64,000 bases of DNA from Gracilibacillus ureilyticus. GTDB lineage: Bacteria; Bacillota; Bacilli; Bacillales; Amphibacillaceae. Each line of letters starts with the position of its first letter. Position 1 is the first letter of the stretch. The notes below the pieces were generated by a model that was not told the origin of the DNA, did not search any database, and saw nothing but the letters and a program-made list of their open reading frames with translations. Shown in pieces: positions 24,918-34,667 of this stretch. Location: assembly GCF_900111195.1 (NCBI RefSeq), contig NZ_FOGL01000001.1:186001-250000 (forward strand). The letters are read 5' to 3'. Both the position numbers and the translations under genes were made by a program.

Positions 24918-25334
24918 ATGGGTATTCAAAATGAACAACAATTAATGCTTGAAATGTTAAATAATACAAAAACAATCGCTGTAGTTGGTTTATCTGATAA
25001 TCCAGGGCGTACATCGTATCTAATTTCACAAGCGATGCAAAATGCTGGATATCGGATTATTCCTGTTAATCCTACTGTAAATGAAGTACTGGGGGAAAAA
25101 GCTTATCCTTCGTTACTTGATGTTAAAGAAGATTTTGAATTAGTAAATGTTTTTAGAAGACCAGAATACTTAGAAGAGTTAGCTGTAGAAATTGCTAAAA
25201 CTAAAGCTCCTTATGTCTGGATGCAGCAAGGTGTAGTAAATACAAAAGCGTATGATTATTTACAAAACCACGGAAAATCAGTAATTATGGACAGGTGTAT
25301 CAAGGTCGCTCATGCGGTATTAAAAGGCAAATAA
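24918..25334 (+). CDS. yneT: CoA-binding protein (YneT/YccU family)
   Basis: A Rossmann-like CoA-binding domain protein of about 138 residues. 'TKTIAVVGLSDNPGRTSYLI' is the CoA-binding glycine loop and 'RIIPVNPTVNEVLGEKAYPS' the next conserved block, with 'SVIMDRCIKVAHA' at the end. The ATG at 24918 is at the best distance from GAGGTG; in-frame ATGs at 24903 and 24915 are alternatives. The biochemical role is unknown. It keeps the B. subtilis order plsY-yneT-parE. Confidence 0.88.
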   Translation: MGIQNEQQLMLEMLNNTKTIAVVGLSDNPGRTSYLISQAMQNAGYRIIPVNPTVNEVLGEKAYPSLLDVKEDFELVNVFRRPEYLEELAVEIAKTKAPYVWMQQGVVNTKAYDYLQNHGKSVIMDRCIKVAHAVLKGK

Positions 25335-25379
25335 ACGCTTTACTTCTAGGAACATTTGTTCTATATTTGAAAATATAGA

Positions 25380-25410
25380 TTGACACTTCGTATATATAAT
25401 GGGTTAGAAT
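25380..25410 (+). promoter_or_regulatory. Probable promoter of parE-parC
   Basis: TTGACA (25380-25385) is perfect. The -10 is uncertain: TTAGAA/TAGAAT at 25404-25410 with an 18-19 bp spacer. Confidence 0.5.
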
Positions 25411-25459
25411 GTTAGATGTTAATGTTTTGTTCGGTTAATGGAAGGGGTAAAAATGTAAA

Positions 25460-27412
25460 ATGGCAAAAAATACAACCTATTCAGATGATAGCATACAAGT
25501 ACTGGAGGGTCTTGATGCAGTCAGAAAAAGGCCTGGAATGTATATTGGCAGTACAGATACGAGAGGGTTACATCACTTAGTGTTTGAAATCGTAGATAAC
25601 TCTGTAGATGAAGCGCTGTCAGGGTATGGGGATTTTATAAAAGTTGTGATACATGAAGATAATAGTATAACAGTAAAAGACAGAGGGAGAGGTATGCCTA
25701 CAGGGATGCACCAGACTGGCAGGCCTACTCCCGAAGTAATTCTCACAGTGCTGCATGCTGGAGGGAAATTCGGTCAAGGAGGATATAAGACAAGTGGGGG
25801 ACTTCATGGTGTGGGTGCCTCTGTTGTGAATGCTCTTTCCGAATGGTTAGAGGTTACCATTGAACGTGATGGACATGTGTATGTACAAAGATTTGAATCG
25901 GGTGGAAAGCCTGTTACTACGTTGGAGAAGAAAGGAAAAACAAAGGAGACAGGCACTACGATTTCCTTTAAGCCTGACCGGTCGATATTTTCCACAGACG
26001 TATTTCAATTTGAAGTACTATCTGAAAGACTAAGAGAGGCTGCCTTTTTATTAAAAGGTATCACTATTGAATTAATCGATGAGCGAAATGACAATCAGTC
26101 AGAGACATATCACTATCCGGACGGCTTAAAAGAATTTGTCAGTTATTTAAATGAAGATAAAGACAGTTTGCATCCTGTCGTAGCTTTCGAAGGAGAACAG
26201 CTAGGAATGGAATTGGACTTTGCTTTTCAATTCAATGATGGTTATGCGGAAAGTATATTATCGTTCGTCAATAATGTAAGAACAAAAGATGGTGGAACCC
26301 ATGAATCAGGGGCAAAAGCTGCTATAACCAGAATTTTCAACGATTATGCAAGAAAAGTTAATTTACTAAAAGAAAAAGATAAAAACTTAGAAGGTAATGA
26401 TATTCGCGAAGGATTTACTGCAGTAATATCTATAAAGATACCTGAAGAAAAATTACAATTCGAGGGGCAGACGAAAGGGAAACTTGGAACAGCAGAAGCA
26501 AGATCTGCTGTTGATGCGGTAGTAGCGGAAAATTTATTATATTTCCTTGAAGAGAACCCGGATATTTCATCAATGTTAATAAGAAAAGCTGTAAGGGCGA
26601 AGGAAGCAAGGCTTGCCGCAAGAAAAGCAAGAGAAGAAGCAAGAAGTGGTAAAAAGAAAAAAAGAAAGGATGCCCTTCTAAGTGGAAAATTAACCCCCGC
26701 TCAATCAAGAAACCCTGATAAAAATGAATTGTATCTTGTTGAAGGGGACTCTGCAGGCGGCTCCGCGAAACAGGGAAGAGACCGTAAATTCCAGGCAGTT
26801 CTGCCGCTTAGAGGGAAAGTCATCAATACGGAAAAGGCCAAATTAGGTGATGTGTTAAAAAATGAAGAAATCTCAACAATTATTCATACTATTGGTGCAG
26901 GAGTTGGTGCGGATTTTTCTCTTGAAGATGTTCAGTATAAGAAAATTGTAATTATGACAGATGCAGATACGGACGGTGCCCATATTCAAGTCCTCCTGTT
27001 AACATTTTTCTACCGCTATATGAGACCGTTAATTGAAGCGGGAAAGGTTTTTATTGCTTTACCCCCACTTTACCAGATTACAAAAGGCAAAGGAGCAAAA
27101 GCCAAAGTAGAATATGCATGGAATGAAGATGATATGAAGAAAATTACGAAGCAGTATAAGACAGGATACCAACTTCAGCGTTATAAAGGTCTAGGTGAAA
27201 TGAATGCAGATCAGCTTTGGGAAACAACGATGAATCCAGATACGAGAACGCTGATAAGGGTTAAAATTGACGACTTGGCTAGAGCGGAGAAACGTGTGAG
27301 TACTCTGATGGGGGATAAAGTCGAGCCCCGACGTAAATGGATTGAGTCACATGTTAAGTTCAGTTTGGATGAAGAAGATAATATCATTGATAATGAGAAC
27401 ATTCAGAAATAG
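25460..27412 (+). CDS. parE: DNA topoisomerase IV subunit B (ParE)
   Basis: The 650-residue ATPase subunit of topoisomerase IV, which decatenates sister chromosomes. The GHKL ATPase domain shows 'FEIVDNSVDEALSGYGD' and 'GGLHGVGASVVNALSEWLEV' with 'GGKFGQGGYKTSGGLHGVG'. The TOPRIM domain has 'ELYLVEGDSAGGSAKQGRDR' and 'IVIMTDADTDGAHIQVLLL'. Its distinction from GyrB rests on the parC gene 11 bp downstream and the conserved neighbourhood. Confidence 0.96.
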   Translation: MAKNTTYSDDSIQVLEGLDAVRKRPGMYIGSTDTRGLHHLVFEIVDNSVDEALSGYGDFIKVVIHEDNSITVKDRGRGMPTGMHQTGRPTPEVILTVLHAGGKFGQGGYKTSGGLHGVGASVVNALSEWLEVTIERDGHVYVQRFESGGKPVTTLEKKGKTKETGTTISFKPDRSIFSTDVFQFEVLSERLREAAFLLKGITIELIDERNDNQSETYHYPDGLKEFVSYLNEDKDSLHPVVAFEGEQLGMELDFAFQFNDGYAESILSFVNNVRTKDGGTHESGAKAAITRIFNDYARKVNLLKEKDKNLEGNDIREGFTAVISIKIPEEKLQFEGQTKGKLGTAEARSAVDAVVAENLLYFLEENPDISSMLIRKAVRAKEARLAARKAREEARSGKKKKRKDALLSGKLTPAQSRNPDKNELYLVEGDSAGGSAKQGRDRKFQAVLPLRGKVINTEKAKLGDVLKNEEISTIIHTIGAGVGADFSLEDVQYKKIVIMTDADTDGAHIQVLLLTFFYRYMRPLIEAGKVFIALPPLYQITKGKGAKAKVEYAWNEDDMKKITKQYKTGYQLQRYKGLGEMNADQLWETTMNPDTRTLIRVKIDDLARAEKRVSTLMGDKVEPRRKWIESHVKFSLDEEDNIIDNENIQK

Positions 27413-27423
27413 GAGGAGTCCCG

Positions 27424-29877
27424 TTGGCAATCGAAGAGAATTTTCTCGATCTTCCCTTAGAAGAAGTAATGGGAGATCGGTTTGGACGTTACAGTAAATA
27501 TATTATTCAGGATCGCGCATTGCCTGATGCAAGAGACGGATTAAAACCGGTTCAGCGACGAATACTCTATGCAATGCACGAAGAGAGAAATACCCATGAT
27601 AAACCTTTTAGAAAGTCTGCTAAAACTGTTGGTACTGTTATAGGTAACTACCACCCACACGGTGATTCATCTGTTTATGAAGCAATGGTACGATTAAGCC
27701 AGACATGGAAAGTGAGAAACGTACTTATTGAGATGCATGGTAACAACGGTAGTGTGGATGGGGATCCACCAGCTGCGATGCGTTACACAGAAGCAAGACT
27801 TTCCGCAATAGCTTCTGAACTGATTCGGGATATTGATAAAGAGACGGTTGATTATATACCGAACTTTGATGATACCATAGATGAACCTGTTGTATTACCT
27901 GCCAGGATACCTAATTTATTAATTAATGGATCGACAGGTATATCTGCAGGTTATGCAACAGAGATTCCTCCTCATAATTTAAGTGAAGTAATTGATGCTA
28001 TTATTAAAAAGCTTGAAAAACCTGATGCTACTGTTGATGATCTTCTGGAATATGTAAAAGGGCCGGATTTCCCAACAGGAGGAATTATTCAAGGTAAAGA
28101 AGGATTAAAAAAAGCTTATCAGACTGGAAAAGGGAAGATTGTTGTTCGAGGGAAGGCAAAGATTGAACCGTTAAAAGCGAACAGAGAACAGATTGTCATT
28201 GACGAAATTCCTTATGAAGTAAATAAAGCTGTTCTGGTGAAACGGATGGACGAACTGCGAATTGACCGAAAAGTCGAGGGGATTGCTGAAGTCAGAGATG
28301 AAACGGATCGTACAGGTTTAAGAATAGTGGTGGAACTGAAAAAAGATGCTGACAGCCAGGGCATTCTCAATTATCTGTATAAAAACACGGATCTGCAAAT
28401 TACGTATAATTTCAATATGGTGGCAATAAAAGACAAGACACCCCAGTTATTAGGCTTAGTCGACTTAGTTGACGCATATATTGGTCATCAAAAGGAAGTT
28501 GTTACAAGGCAAACACAATTTGATTTAGCAAAAGCGGAAAAACGTGCCCATATTGTAGAAGGTCTAATTAAAGCTGTTTCCATTTTAGATGAACTGATCC
28601 AGACAATTCGAGCATCCAACGATAAACAAGATGCGAAAAACCGGATTAAACAGCAATATCAGTTTACAGAAGAACAAGCTGAAGCTATTGTTACATTGCA
28701 ATTATATCGTCTTACCAACACAGATATAACCTCACTTGAGAAGGAAGCAGAGGAATTACAAGCTGCAATAAGGGAATATCAACAGATTTTAAATGATGAA
28801 AAGAAGTTATATTCTGTTATAAAAAAAGACTTGCGTAAAATGAAAAAGCAGTATGAAGAGCCTAGAAAAACAAGAATAGAAGACAAAATAGAAGAGTTAA
28901 AGATTAATGTAGAAGTTCTGGTTGCAAGTGAAGATGTTATCGTATCTGTAACAAATCAGGGTTATGTTAAAAGAACGAGTGTCAGGTCTTATACCGCTTC
29001 TTCTGATGAAGATTTTATGATGAAAGAAGAAGATCACTTAATTGGGTTGTATGAATTAAATACGACAGACCATATATTATTATTCACTTCCCTGGGGAGA
29101 TATATGCCTATTCCTGTTCACCAGTTGCCAGATATACGCTGGAAGGAGCTGGGGCAGCATATTACCAACATTGCATCAACGGAAAAAGAAGAGACAATAG
29201 TTAAAGCTATCCCAATCAGGGAATTTGATGCAGCAAAAAATCTTCTCTTCTTCACGAGAAATGGAATGGTGAAAAAAAGTACACTGAATTTATATGCTTC
29301 TGCACGATATTCAAGGCCATTAATCGCTCTGAATCTGAAAAAAGAGGATCAACTTGTAAATGTGTACTTAACTGACGGAAATGCGGATATTTTTATCGCT
29401 ACAAATAAAGGGTATGGCCTCTGGTATGAAGAGAAAGAGGTATTGCCAATTGGCCAGCGTGCTGCAGGGGTTAAGGCCATTCAGTTAAAAGAAGATGAAT
29501 TTGTGATTAATGGATTGGCTTTTAATCGGTTATCCCCAATGGAATATTTATTTGTGATGACACAGAGAGGGGCATGTAAAAGAATAAGCCTGGAGCAATT
29601 TGAAAAGTCATCAAGGGCGAAAAAAGGTTCCGCAATGTTACGGGAACTGAAATCAAAGCCTCACCGAATTGTTGGCTTTGAGCATATCCATGAAAAAGAC
29701 GATGTTGTTATTCGTACAAAGAAGGGTCATGTTAGAACACTGGCTACTATTGAACTGCCGATTAGTGAAAGGTACAGTAATGGATCCTTTGTGATAGATA
29801 CTGAACTTGAAGGCGAAGTCGAGAGTATCTGGCTAAAGTCGAACTTGCGAAAGCCTTTTAAAAGTGAAGTACTTTAA
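27424..29877 (+). CDS. parC: DNA topoisomerase IV subunit A (ParC)
   Basis: The 817-residue cleavage subunit of topoisomerase IV. The winged-helix/tower core carries 'RALPDARDGLKPVQRRILYA', the quinolone region 'HPHGDSSVYEAMVRLSQ' (unsubstituted Ser and Glu, the susceptible form) and the catalytic Tyr in 'AAMRYTEARLS'. The coiled coil and C-terminal beta-pinwheel follow. The TTG start at 27424 is supported by AGGAGGAG and by MAIEENFLDLPLEEV at the right place. It forms an operon with parE and ends in a clear terminator. Confidence 0.96.
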   Translation: MAIEENFLDLPLEEVMGDRFGRYSKYIIQDRALPDARDGLKPVQRRILYAMHEERNTHDKPFRKSAKTVGTVIGNYHPHGDSSVYEAMVRLSQTWKVRNVLIEMHGNNGSVDGDPPAAMRYTEARLSAIASELIRDIDKETVDYIPNFDDTIDEPVVLPARIPNLLINGSTGISAGYATEIPPHNLSEVIDAIIKKLEKPDATVDDLLEYVKGPDFPTGGIIQGKEGLKKAYQTGKGKIVVRGKAKIEPLKANREQIVIDEIPYEVNKAVLVKRMDELRIDRKVEGIAEVRDETDRTGLRIVVELKKDADSQGILNYLYKNTDLQITYNFNMVAIKDKTPQLLGLVDLVDAYIGHQKEVVTRQTQFDLAKAEKRAHIVEGLIKAVSILDELIQTIRASNDKQDAKNRIKQQYQFTEEQAEAIVTLQLYRLTNTDITSLEKEAEELQAAIREYQQILNDEKKLYSVIKKDLRKMKKQYEEPRKTRIEDKIEELKINVEVLVASEDVIVSVTNQGYVKRTSVRSYTASSDEDFMMKEEDHLIGLYELNTTDHILLFTSLGRYMPIPVHQLPDIRWKELGQHITNIASTEKEETIVKAIPIREFDAAKNLLFFTRNGMVKKSTLNLYASARYSRPLIALNLKKEDQLVNVYLTDGNADIFIATNKGYGLWYEEKEVLPIGQRAAGVKAIQLKEDEFVINGLAFNRLSPMEYLFVMTQRGACKRISLEQFEKSSRAKKGSAMLRELKSKPHRIVGFEHIHEKDDVVIRTKKGHVRTLATIELPISERYSNGSFVIDTELEGEVESIWLKSNLRKPFKSEVL

Positions 29878-29900
29878 TGGATAAAGTCTTCTCAGAACAA

Positions 29901-29934
29901 ACCGAGCGACCAGGTGCTGATCGTTCGGTTTTTC
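29901..29934 (+). terminator. Terminator of parE-parC
   Basis: ACCGAGCGA (29901-29909) pairs with TCGTTCGGT (29921-29929), one wobble, then TTTTT. Confidence 0.85.
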
Positions 29935-30047
29935 TATATACTATTTAGAATTAATTCATCCCCCGATTTATTTTCAAAATAAGGTGGAGATTATGAAGCG
30001 TTACCAGTATAATAAATAATTAGATCAAGCTTGAAGGAGTTTTAAGC

Positions 30048-33000
30048 ATGGAGACAACTACATTAAAAGCGGTATCGGTGGAGCAGATAGCTGCCCTGTA
30101 TAGCAGATTTGGTACTTTTAACGAATTGGATCGACAACAGAAACTGCTGGATTTTTTCCGGAAGAAACAAGAAGAAATGAAGCATATCTGCTTTTGTGGT
30201 CATTTTTCTGCAGGGAAATCGACTTTATTAAACCAGTTATTAAATCAGCCATTATTACCGCAAAGTCCAATACCAACAAGTGCAAATATTGTAGAAATAA
30301 AGAACGGACCAGATGAATATGTTATACACTTTAAAAAGGGTGAACCTGTAAGGCTGGATGGTAAAACTGCAATCGAAGACATACATGCTTTATGCAGGGA
30401 TGGAGAAGAAATCAAAAAGGTGGAAATTTTTAAAGAGACAGATGAACTTGTTAAAGGGGTCACTTTAATGGATACACCCGGAATTGATGCAGCTGATGAT
30501 GCTGACAGATTAATGACAGAGTCCGCTCTTCATGTCGTGGATCTGCTTTTTTATGTGATCGATTACAACCATGTCCAATCTGAAGTGAATGCATCATTTT
30601 TAAAAAAATTAGATGAAATGAATAAACCTTATATAGTTATCATAAATCAAATTGATAAACATGATGAATCTGAAATATCTTTTGCAGATTTCAAACAAAG
30701 CTTACATACTGTCTTTGACCAGTGGGGAATATCTCCGTTATCAGTATATTATACATCATTAGCAGGGGATAGTAATCCACAGCTGAATCAATGGTTGTCT
30801 TTAAAAGAGAGGGTAAGAAGGCAAATTCAGTCGGACAGCGAAATAATGATTGATGAAACGCTCTTTAATGGAATACATCAGCTTGTAAAGGATTTTATCG
30901 AAGAGAAACAATCAGATATGGACAGAGCAATCACCAGTCTTGAAGAAAAAATAAATGAGATCAACATCGATCAGTCTGTTGATTTTGAGAGTCTGAAAGT
31001 AGAAAAAATTAGTATAGAAAAAGAAAAATCAGAGATTGAAGCAACTTATCAGAAGTTACTTGACCAGACTTTAAAGAACGCTCAATTAATGCCTTTTGAG
31101 ATCCGCGAAAATGCGAGGGAGTTACTGGAGGCATATGCACCAGGTTTTAAAGTAGGATTCTTTAATTCCAGACAGAAAACAGCGGATGAAAGGAAACAGC
31201 GTCTGGAAACCTTTTATCAGGCTCTTCATCAGCAAGTGGAAGTAAATCTGGAATGGAAATTAAAAGATAAGTTAACTGAATTTATCGAAGGATATACCAC
31301 ATTGACTTTTGAAGAAAACCTGTTTGAGAATGAAATTTCCAAAGAAACCATCACCCAGTTAATGAATGATAATGTGAAAGTAACGGGCGATTATGTGTTA
31401 GTTTATACAGACCTAGTGGCAAATCACGTAAAAAAATTCTACCGGCAATACTTTAAAGATAAATGGCATTCTGCGAAAACTGAAATCTTTCATTCGCTGG
31501 AAAATCAGCTTAAGAAAATCGAGTCACAGCTAGAAAAATTCGAACAGAATTTAAATTATGAACAGCAAATTGATGAACATAAACAATCATTTCTACATTA
31601 TAAGAATCAACTGGTTTCTGTTTTAGAGGGTGAATGGGAAAATCCGCCATCCATCACTCATCTTCAGGAAAAAATTAACAATCTGCAAAAGATCCCAAAG
31701 AGTTCTTTAGATGAATGGAAGAAGAACACTATTGCATTGGAACCGGATCAGTCCGTTAACAGGGAAAAAGAAGTCTTTCGCTATAACATTGACCAGACAT
31801 TTAATGATGCTACACGTGTTTTATCCCTTGTAGAGAAGATACCAGCACTTAGTAAATTTCATAAAGGCATTGGAGATAAAATGGACCGTCTAAAAAACAG
31901 ACATTTTACAATTGCATTATTTGGTGCTTTTAGTGCGGGCAAATCTTCTTTTGCTAATGCACTGATCGGTGAGGATATATTACCGGTTTCTCCGAATCCG
32001 ACAACGGCAGCAATTAACAAAATCAGTCCTCCGACGGACGAATACAAACATGAAGAGATTAAAGTTACCCTTAAACAGGAAAGAGAATTGTTAGATGATT
32101 TCCATGCAATAATAGAGAATAAGACTTTCATTTCCCTAAAGGATGCAGTGAAATGGTTACGGAAATTAAATATTCATAAACTTACTGTGCCGGACCAACA
32201 CAAAACTTTTTTATTTGCACTTTTAAACGGATATGAAAAGATGGCAGACAATATAGGCACAACGTACAAAATTGGAATGGACCAATTTAGTACATATATA
32301 CAGAATGAACATGTTGCTTGTTTTGTCAGAGAGATGGAATTACACTACCATTGTCCCCTGACAGAACAGAACGTTACCCTTGTTGATACGCCAGGCGCAG
32401 ATTCTGTCAATGCACGGCATACGGAATTATCCTTTTCCTATATTAAAAATGCGGATGCTGTTCTGTTCGTAACATATTATAATCACCCATTCTCTAGGCC
32501 TGATAAAACATTCCTTGAGAAATTAGGAAGTGTAAAAGATGCATTTCAATTAGATAAAATGTTTTTCATAGTAAATGCAGTAGATTTGGCAAAAGATGAG
32601 ACAGAAGTACAAATGGTTTTAGATTATGTGAAAAGACAGTTACAGACTTTTGATATACAGCAGCCAAGAATGTTTCCTGTTTCCAGTAAGATGGCATTAC
32701 AAGAAAAACTAACTGGAAGTCAACCGATATTGTCTGGTTTGGACAGTTTTGAGCAATCATTTTATGAATTTATTAAGGAAGACTTAACCCAGTTAAGTAT
32801 GCAGTCCATTTATACAGATATAAACAGAGCTCATGCATTAGTAAAAAAATGGCTGGAAATTTCCCGCAGTAATCAGACGGAGCGGGATGTAATGATGAAA
32901 GAAATAAATCAAAATGAAGAGCAAATGCTTCAGTTAATCGAAAAGCGGGATAATGAGGCTCATATTGCTTCTGTCATACAATTAGTTAATAAACAGAGTT

Positions 33001-33653
33001 TCCATGTTGTCCAACGATTCTCTATTCAGTTTACGGATGTATTTCGCTCCTGCATTAATCCAGGGGCAATACAGAATAATGGTAAAACAGGGAAAGCTGA
33101 ATTAGATGCAGCACTCAACAAGTTGCATACTCAAACAAATGAACGAGTGAAGTATGAATTAGAAGCCTTGTACATTCGTGTAGAGACACTATGGAATAAA
33201 GAGTGGCAGCAGTACAGAGGGATAATAAATAACCAATTAAAGCTAATTGATCAAACTTTCTCATTGTCAGAATTAGAAGACATTGATCTCCCAACACCCG
33301 ATGCTGGAATTAGTATAGAAAAAGATGATCAACTAATGAAATCATTTGTGAAGAATTACAAAGATACCGCGTCTTTTTTTGCCAAAGAAGGCAGAGATCA
33401 ATTGGAAGAAGAGATAAAAGAGTTTTATAATAACAATCTGGAAAAACTTATAGAAGAAGTAAAGCTGTACTTAACAGAATATTACGAACAACAGTGGCAC
33501 ACGGCTGATCAACATCTCTGGAATCAATATAGTAAGGAAGTCTCAGCTTTCAATGAAAATATTAAGAAAGGAATAAATGATAACCTGGAAAATGAAGATA
33601 TATTAATAGAACTTGATAATTCCATAGAAAAAATTAACGCACAACTAGTCTGA
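30048..33653 (+). CDS. dynA: Double-headed bacterial dynamin-like protein DynA
   Basis: A 1201-residue membrane-remodelling GTPase with two fused dynamin modules, as in B. subtilis DynA (YpbR), which acts in membrane fusion, phage tolerance and repair. Head 1 has the P-loop 'CGHFSAGKSTLL' at about 51-62 and G3 'LMDTPGIDAADDA'. Head 2 has 'FGAFSAGKSSFAN' at about 623-635 and G3 'LVDTPGADSVNARH'. Long helical stalk regions follow each head. AAGGAG precedes the ATG. The last codons form one arm of a terminator shared with hisJ. In B. subtilis ypbR lies beside ypcP; here ypcP is 8 kb away, with the his operon between. Confidence 0.95.
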   Translation: METTTLKAVSVEQIAALYSRFGTFNELDRQQKLLDFFRKKQEEMKHICFCGHFSAGKSTLLNQLLNQPLLPQSPIPTSANIVEIKNGPDEYVIHFKKGEPVRLDGKTAIEDIHALCRDGEEIKKVEIFKETDELVKGVTLMDTPGIDAADDADRLMTESALHVVDLLFYVIDYNHVQSEVNASFLKKLDEMNKPYIVIINQIDKHDESEISFADFKQSLHTVFDQWGISPLSVYYTSLAGDSNPQLNQWLSLKERVRRQIQSDSEIMIDETLFNGIHQLVKDFIEEKQSDMDRAITSLEEKINEINIDQSVDFESLKVEKISIEKEKSEIEATYQKLLDQTLKNAQLMPFEIRENARELLEAYAPGFKVGFFNSRQKTADERKQRLETFYQALHQQVEVNLEWKLKDKLTEFIEGYTTLTFEENLFENEISKETITQLMNDNVKVTGDYVLVYTDLVANHVKKFYRQYFKDKWHSAKTEIFHSLENQLKKIESQLEKFEQNLNYEQQIDEHKQSFLHYKNQLVSVLEGEWENPPSITHLQEKINNLQKIPKSSLDEWKKNTIALEPDQSVNREKEVFRYNIDQTFNDATRVLSLVEKIPALSKFHKGIGDKMDRLKNRHFTIALFGAFSAGKSSFANALIGEDILPVSPNPTTAAINKISPPTDEYKHEEIKVTLKQERELLDDFHAIIENKTFISLKDAVKWLRKLNIHKLTVPDQHKTFLFALLNGYEKMADNIGTTYKIGMDQFSTYIQNEHVACFVREMELHYHCPLTEQNVTLVDTPGADSVNARHTELSFSYIKNADAVLFVTYYNHPFSRPDKTFLEKLGSVKDAFQLDKMFFIVNAVDLAKDETEVQMVLDYVKRQLQTFDIQQPRMFPVSSKMALQEKLTGSQPILSGLDSFEQSFYEFIKEDLTQLSMQSIYTDINRAHALVKKWLEISRSNQTERDVMMKEINQNEEQMLQLIEKRDNEAHIASVIQLVNKQSFHVVQRFSIQFTDVFRSCINPGAIQNNGKTGKAELDAALNKLHTQTNERVKYELEALYIRVETLWNKEWQQYRGIINNQLKLIDQTFSLSELEDIDLPTPDAGISIEKDDQLMKSFVKNYKDTASFFAKEGRDQLEEEIKEFYNNNLEKLIEEVKLYLTEYYEQQWHTADQHLWNQYSKEVSAFNENIKKGINDNLENEDILIELDNSIEKINAQLV

Positions 33654-33674
33654 AGACTAGTTGTGTTGTGTTTT
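33640..33674. terminator. Shared hairpin holding both stop codons of dynA and hisJ
   Basis: CACAACTAGTC (33640-33650) and GACTAGTTGTG (33655-33665) form a perfect 11-bp stem with loop TGAA. The dynA stop TGA is in the loop and the hisJ stop TAG is in the right arm. T-rich sequence follows on both sides. Confidence 0.8.
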
Positions 33675-34499
33675 AGAATGTGGTGTTGAGAAGGTAATAT
33701 CTGCTGGCAATTGATTAAACCCTGTTGTAAGTTGTGAGGATACATGGCTGTCAGAGCCGGGAATTAATGGAATCCCTTTGTTATATGCTTTTTGAATGAC
33801 TGGTTTGCTAGGATAAATCTGTTTACAATCTTCCTTAAATAGTCCTGCAGTATTTATATCAAGAGATAGATTTTGATTGATTATTTCATCAAGAATCAGA
33901 TCAATTGTTTTGTCATAATTATTTTCCGGAGGGTATTTCTTTATAAATTTTTCAATTAAAGTAATGTGACCGATCCGTTTTGGCTTATACCTGCCTAAGT
34001 CTGCTTGAATTGCGAGTTGTAAAGTGCGATAATATTCCTCATAAACTTTATCAACAGAGCCGAACTGATTAATGATTTCCGCGAACATTTCTCTGCTGAA
34101 ATCTAAACAGACATAGTTATCAGCAGGGTTTTTTAACATATGTACAGAAAGAATGGAATCATCTATTACTGAACCTGTATCATTGAGAAAATAAGTTATT
34201 TCATCCTCAAACCCCTCAATATAGTCCAGTTCAAAGCCTAGGTTGATGGCTATTTTGTTGTGATATATTCTTTTATACCGAGTAATTTGCTCAATATACT
34301 TAGATAAATCATCCCAGCTCATTGCACTATCTTTTTCAGGAGTAGGATCGGCAAAACTTTGGGGAAGCGGTGCATGTTCTGTAAAGCTTATTTCTTTTAA
34401 ACCAAGTGATATTGCACTTTCGATATATTGTTCAATAGTGTGCTCTGAACCGTGTGGACAGAAATTAGTATGTACATGATAATCGCCAATTATTGCCAT
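33657..34499 (-). CDS. hisJ: Histidinol-phosphatase, PHP family (HisJ/HisK)
   Basis: A 280-residue metal-dependent phosphatase that removes phosphate from histidinol phosphate, the penultimate stage of histidine synthesis. PHP motifs: 'GDYHVHTNFCPHGS' (motif I), 'SFTEHAP' (II), 'SVHMLKN' (III) and 'PLIPGSDSHV' (IV), with metal-binding His and Asp residues. It is divergent from the his operon with 168 bp between, so the two units may share regulation. AAAGGAG precedes the ATG. Confidence 0.94.
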   Translation of the reverse strand: MAIIGDYHVHTNFCPHGSEHTIEQYIESAISLGLKEISFTEHAPLPQSFADPTPEKDSAMSWDDLSKYIEQITRYKRIYHNKIAINLGFELDYIEGFEDEITYFLNDTGSVIDDSILSVHMLKNPADNYVCLDFSREMFAEIINQFGSVDKVYEEYYRTLQLAIQADLGRYKPKRIGHITLIEKFIKKYPPENNYDKTIDLILDEIINQNLSLDINTAGLFKEDCKQIYPSKPVIQKAYNKGIPLIPGSDSHVSSQLTTGFNQLPADITFSTPHSKTQHN

Positions 34500-34567
34500 G
34501 CTGTCAGTCTCCTTTCTTAGCTACAGTTACTATCATAATCTGTTTTATGATAAATGGAAAGTAATTA

Positions 34568-34597
34568 TTGACAATAGGAAAAAATGTATGGTAAAGT
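34568..34597 (+). promoter_or_regulatory. Promoter of the his operon
   Basis: TTGACA (34568-34573) with TAAAGT (34592-34597) at 18 bp, or GTAAAG at 17 bp. Just downstream lies a perfect dyad. Confidence 0.6.
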
Positions 34598-34615
34598 TTA
34601 AATACAAATGAACGC

Positions 34616-34637
34616 TTTACCACGGTAGAGTGGTAAA
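34616..34637 (+). promoter_or_regulatory. Perfect 8-bp dyad in the his leader, candidate operator
   Basis: TTTACCAC (34616-34623) and GTGGTAAA (34630-34637) with spacer GGTAGA. It lies 10-15 bp after the expected transcription start, where a repressor would block RNA polymerase. A TrpR-family his repressor (YerC/HisR type) is a possible ligand, but this is inference. No T-box sequence is seen here. Confidence 0.6.
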
Positions 34638-34667
34638 ATAATAAAGTGAATGTAGGATGTGACGAAA

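Noticed and set aside
27700-27740. Possible quinolone-resistance change in ParC
   Set aside because: The Ser and Glu of the resistance region (HPHGDSSVYEAM) look like the susceptible form.
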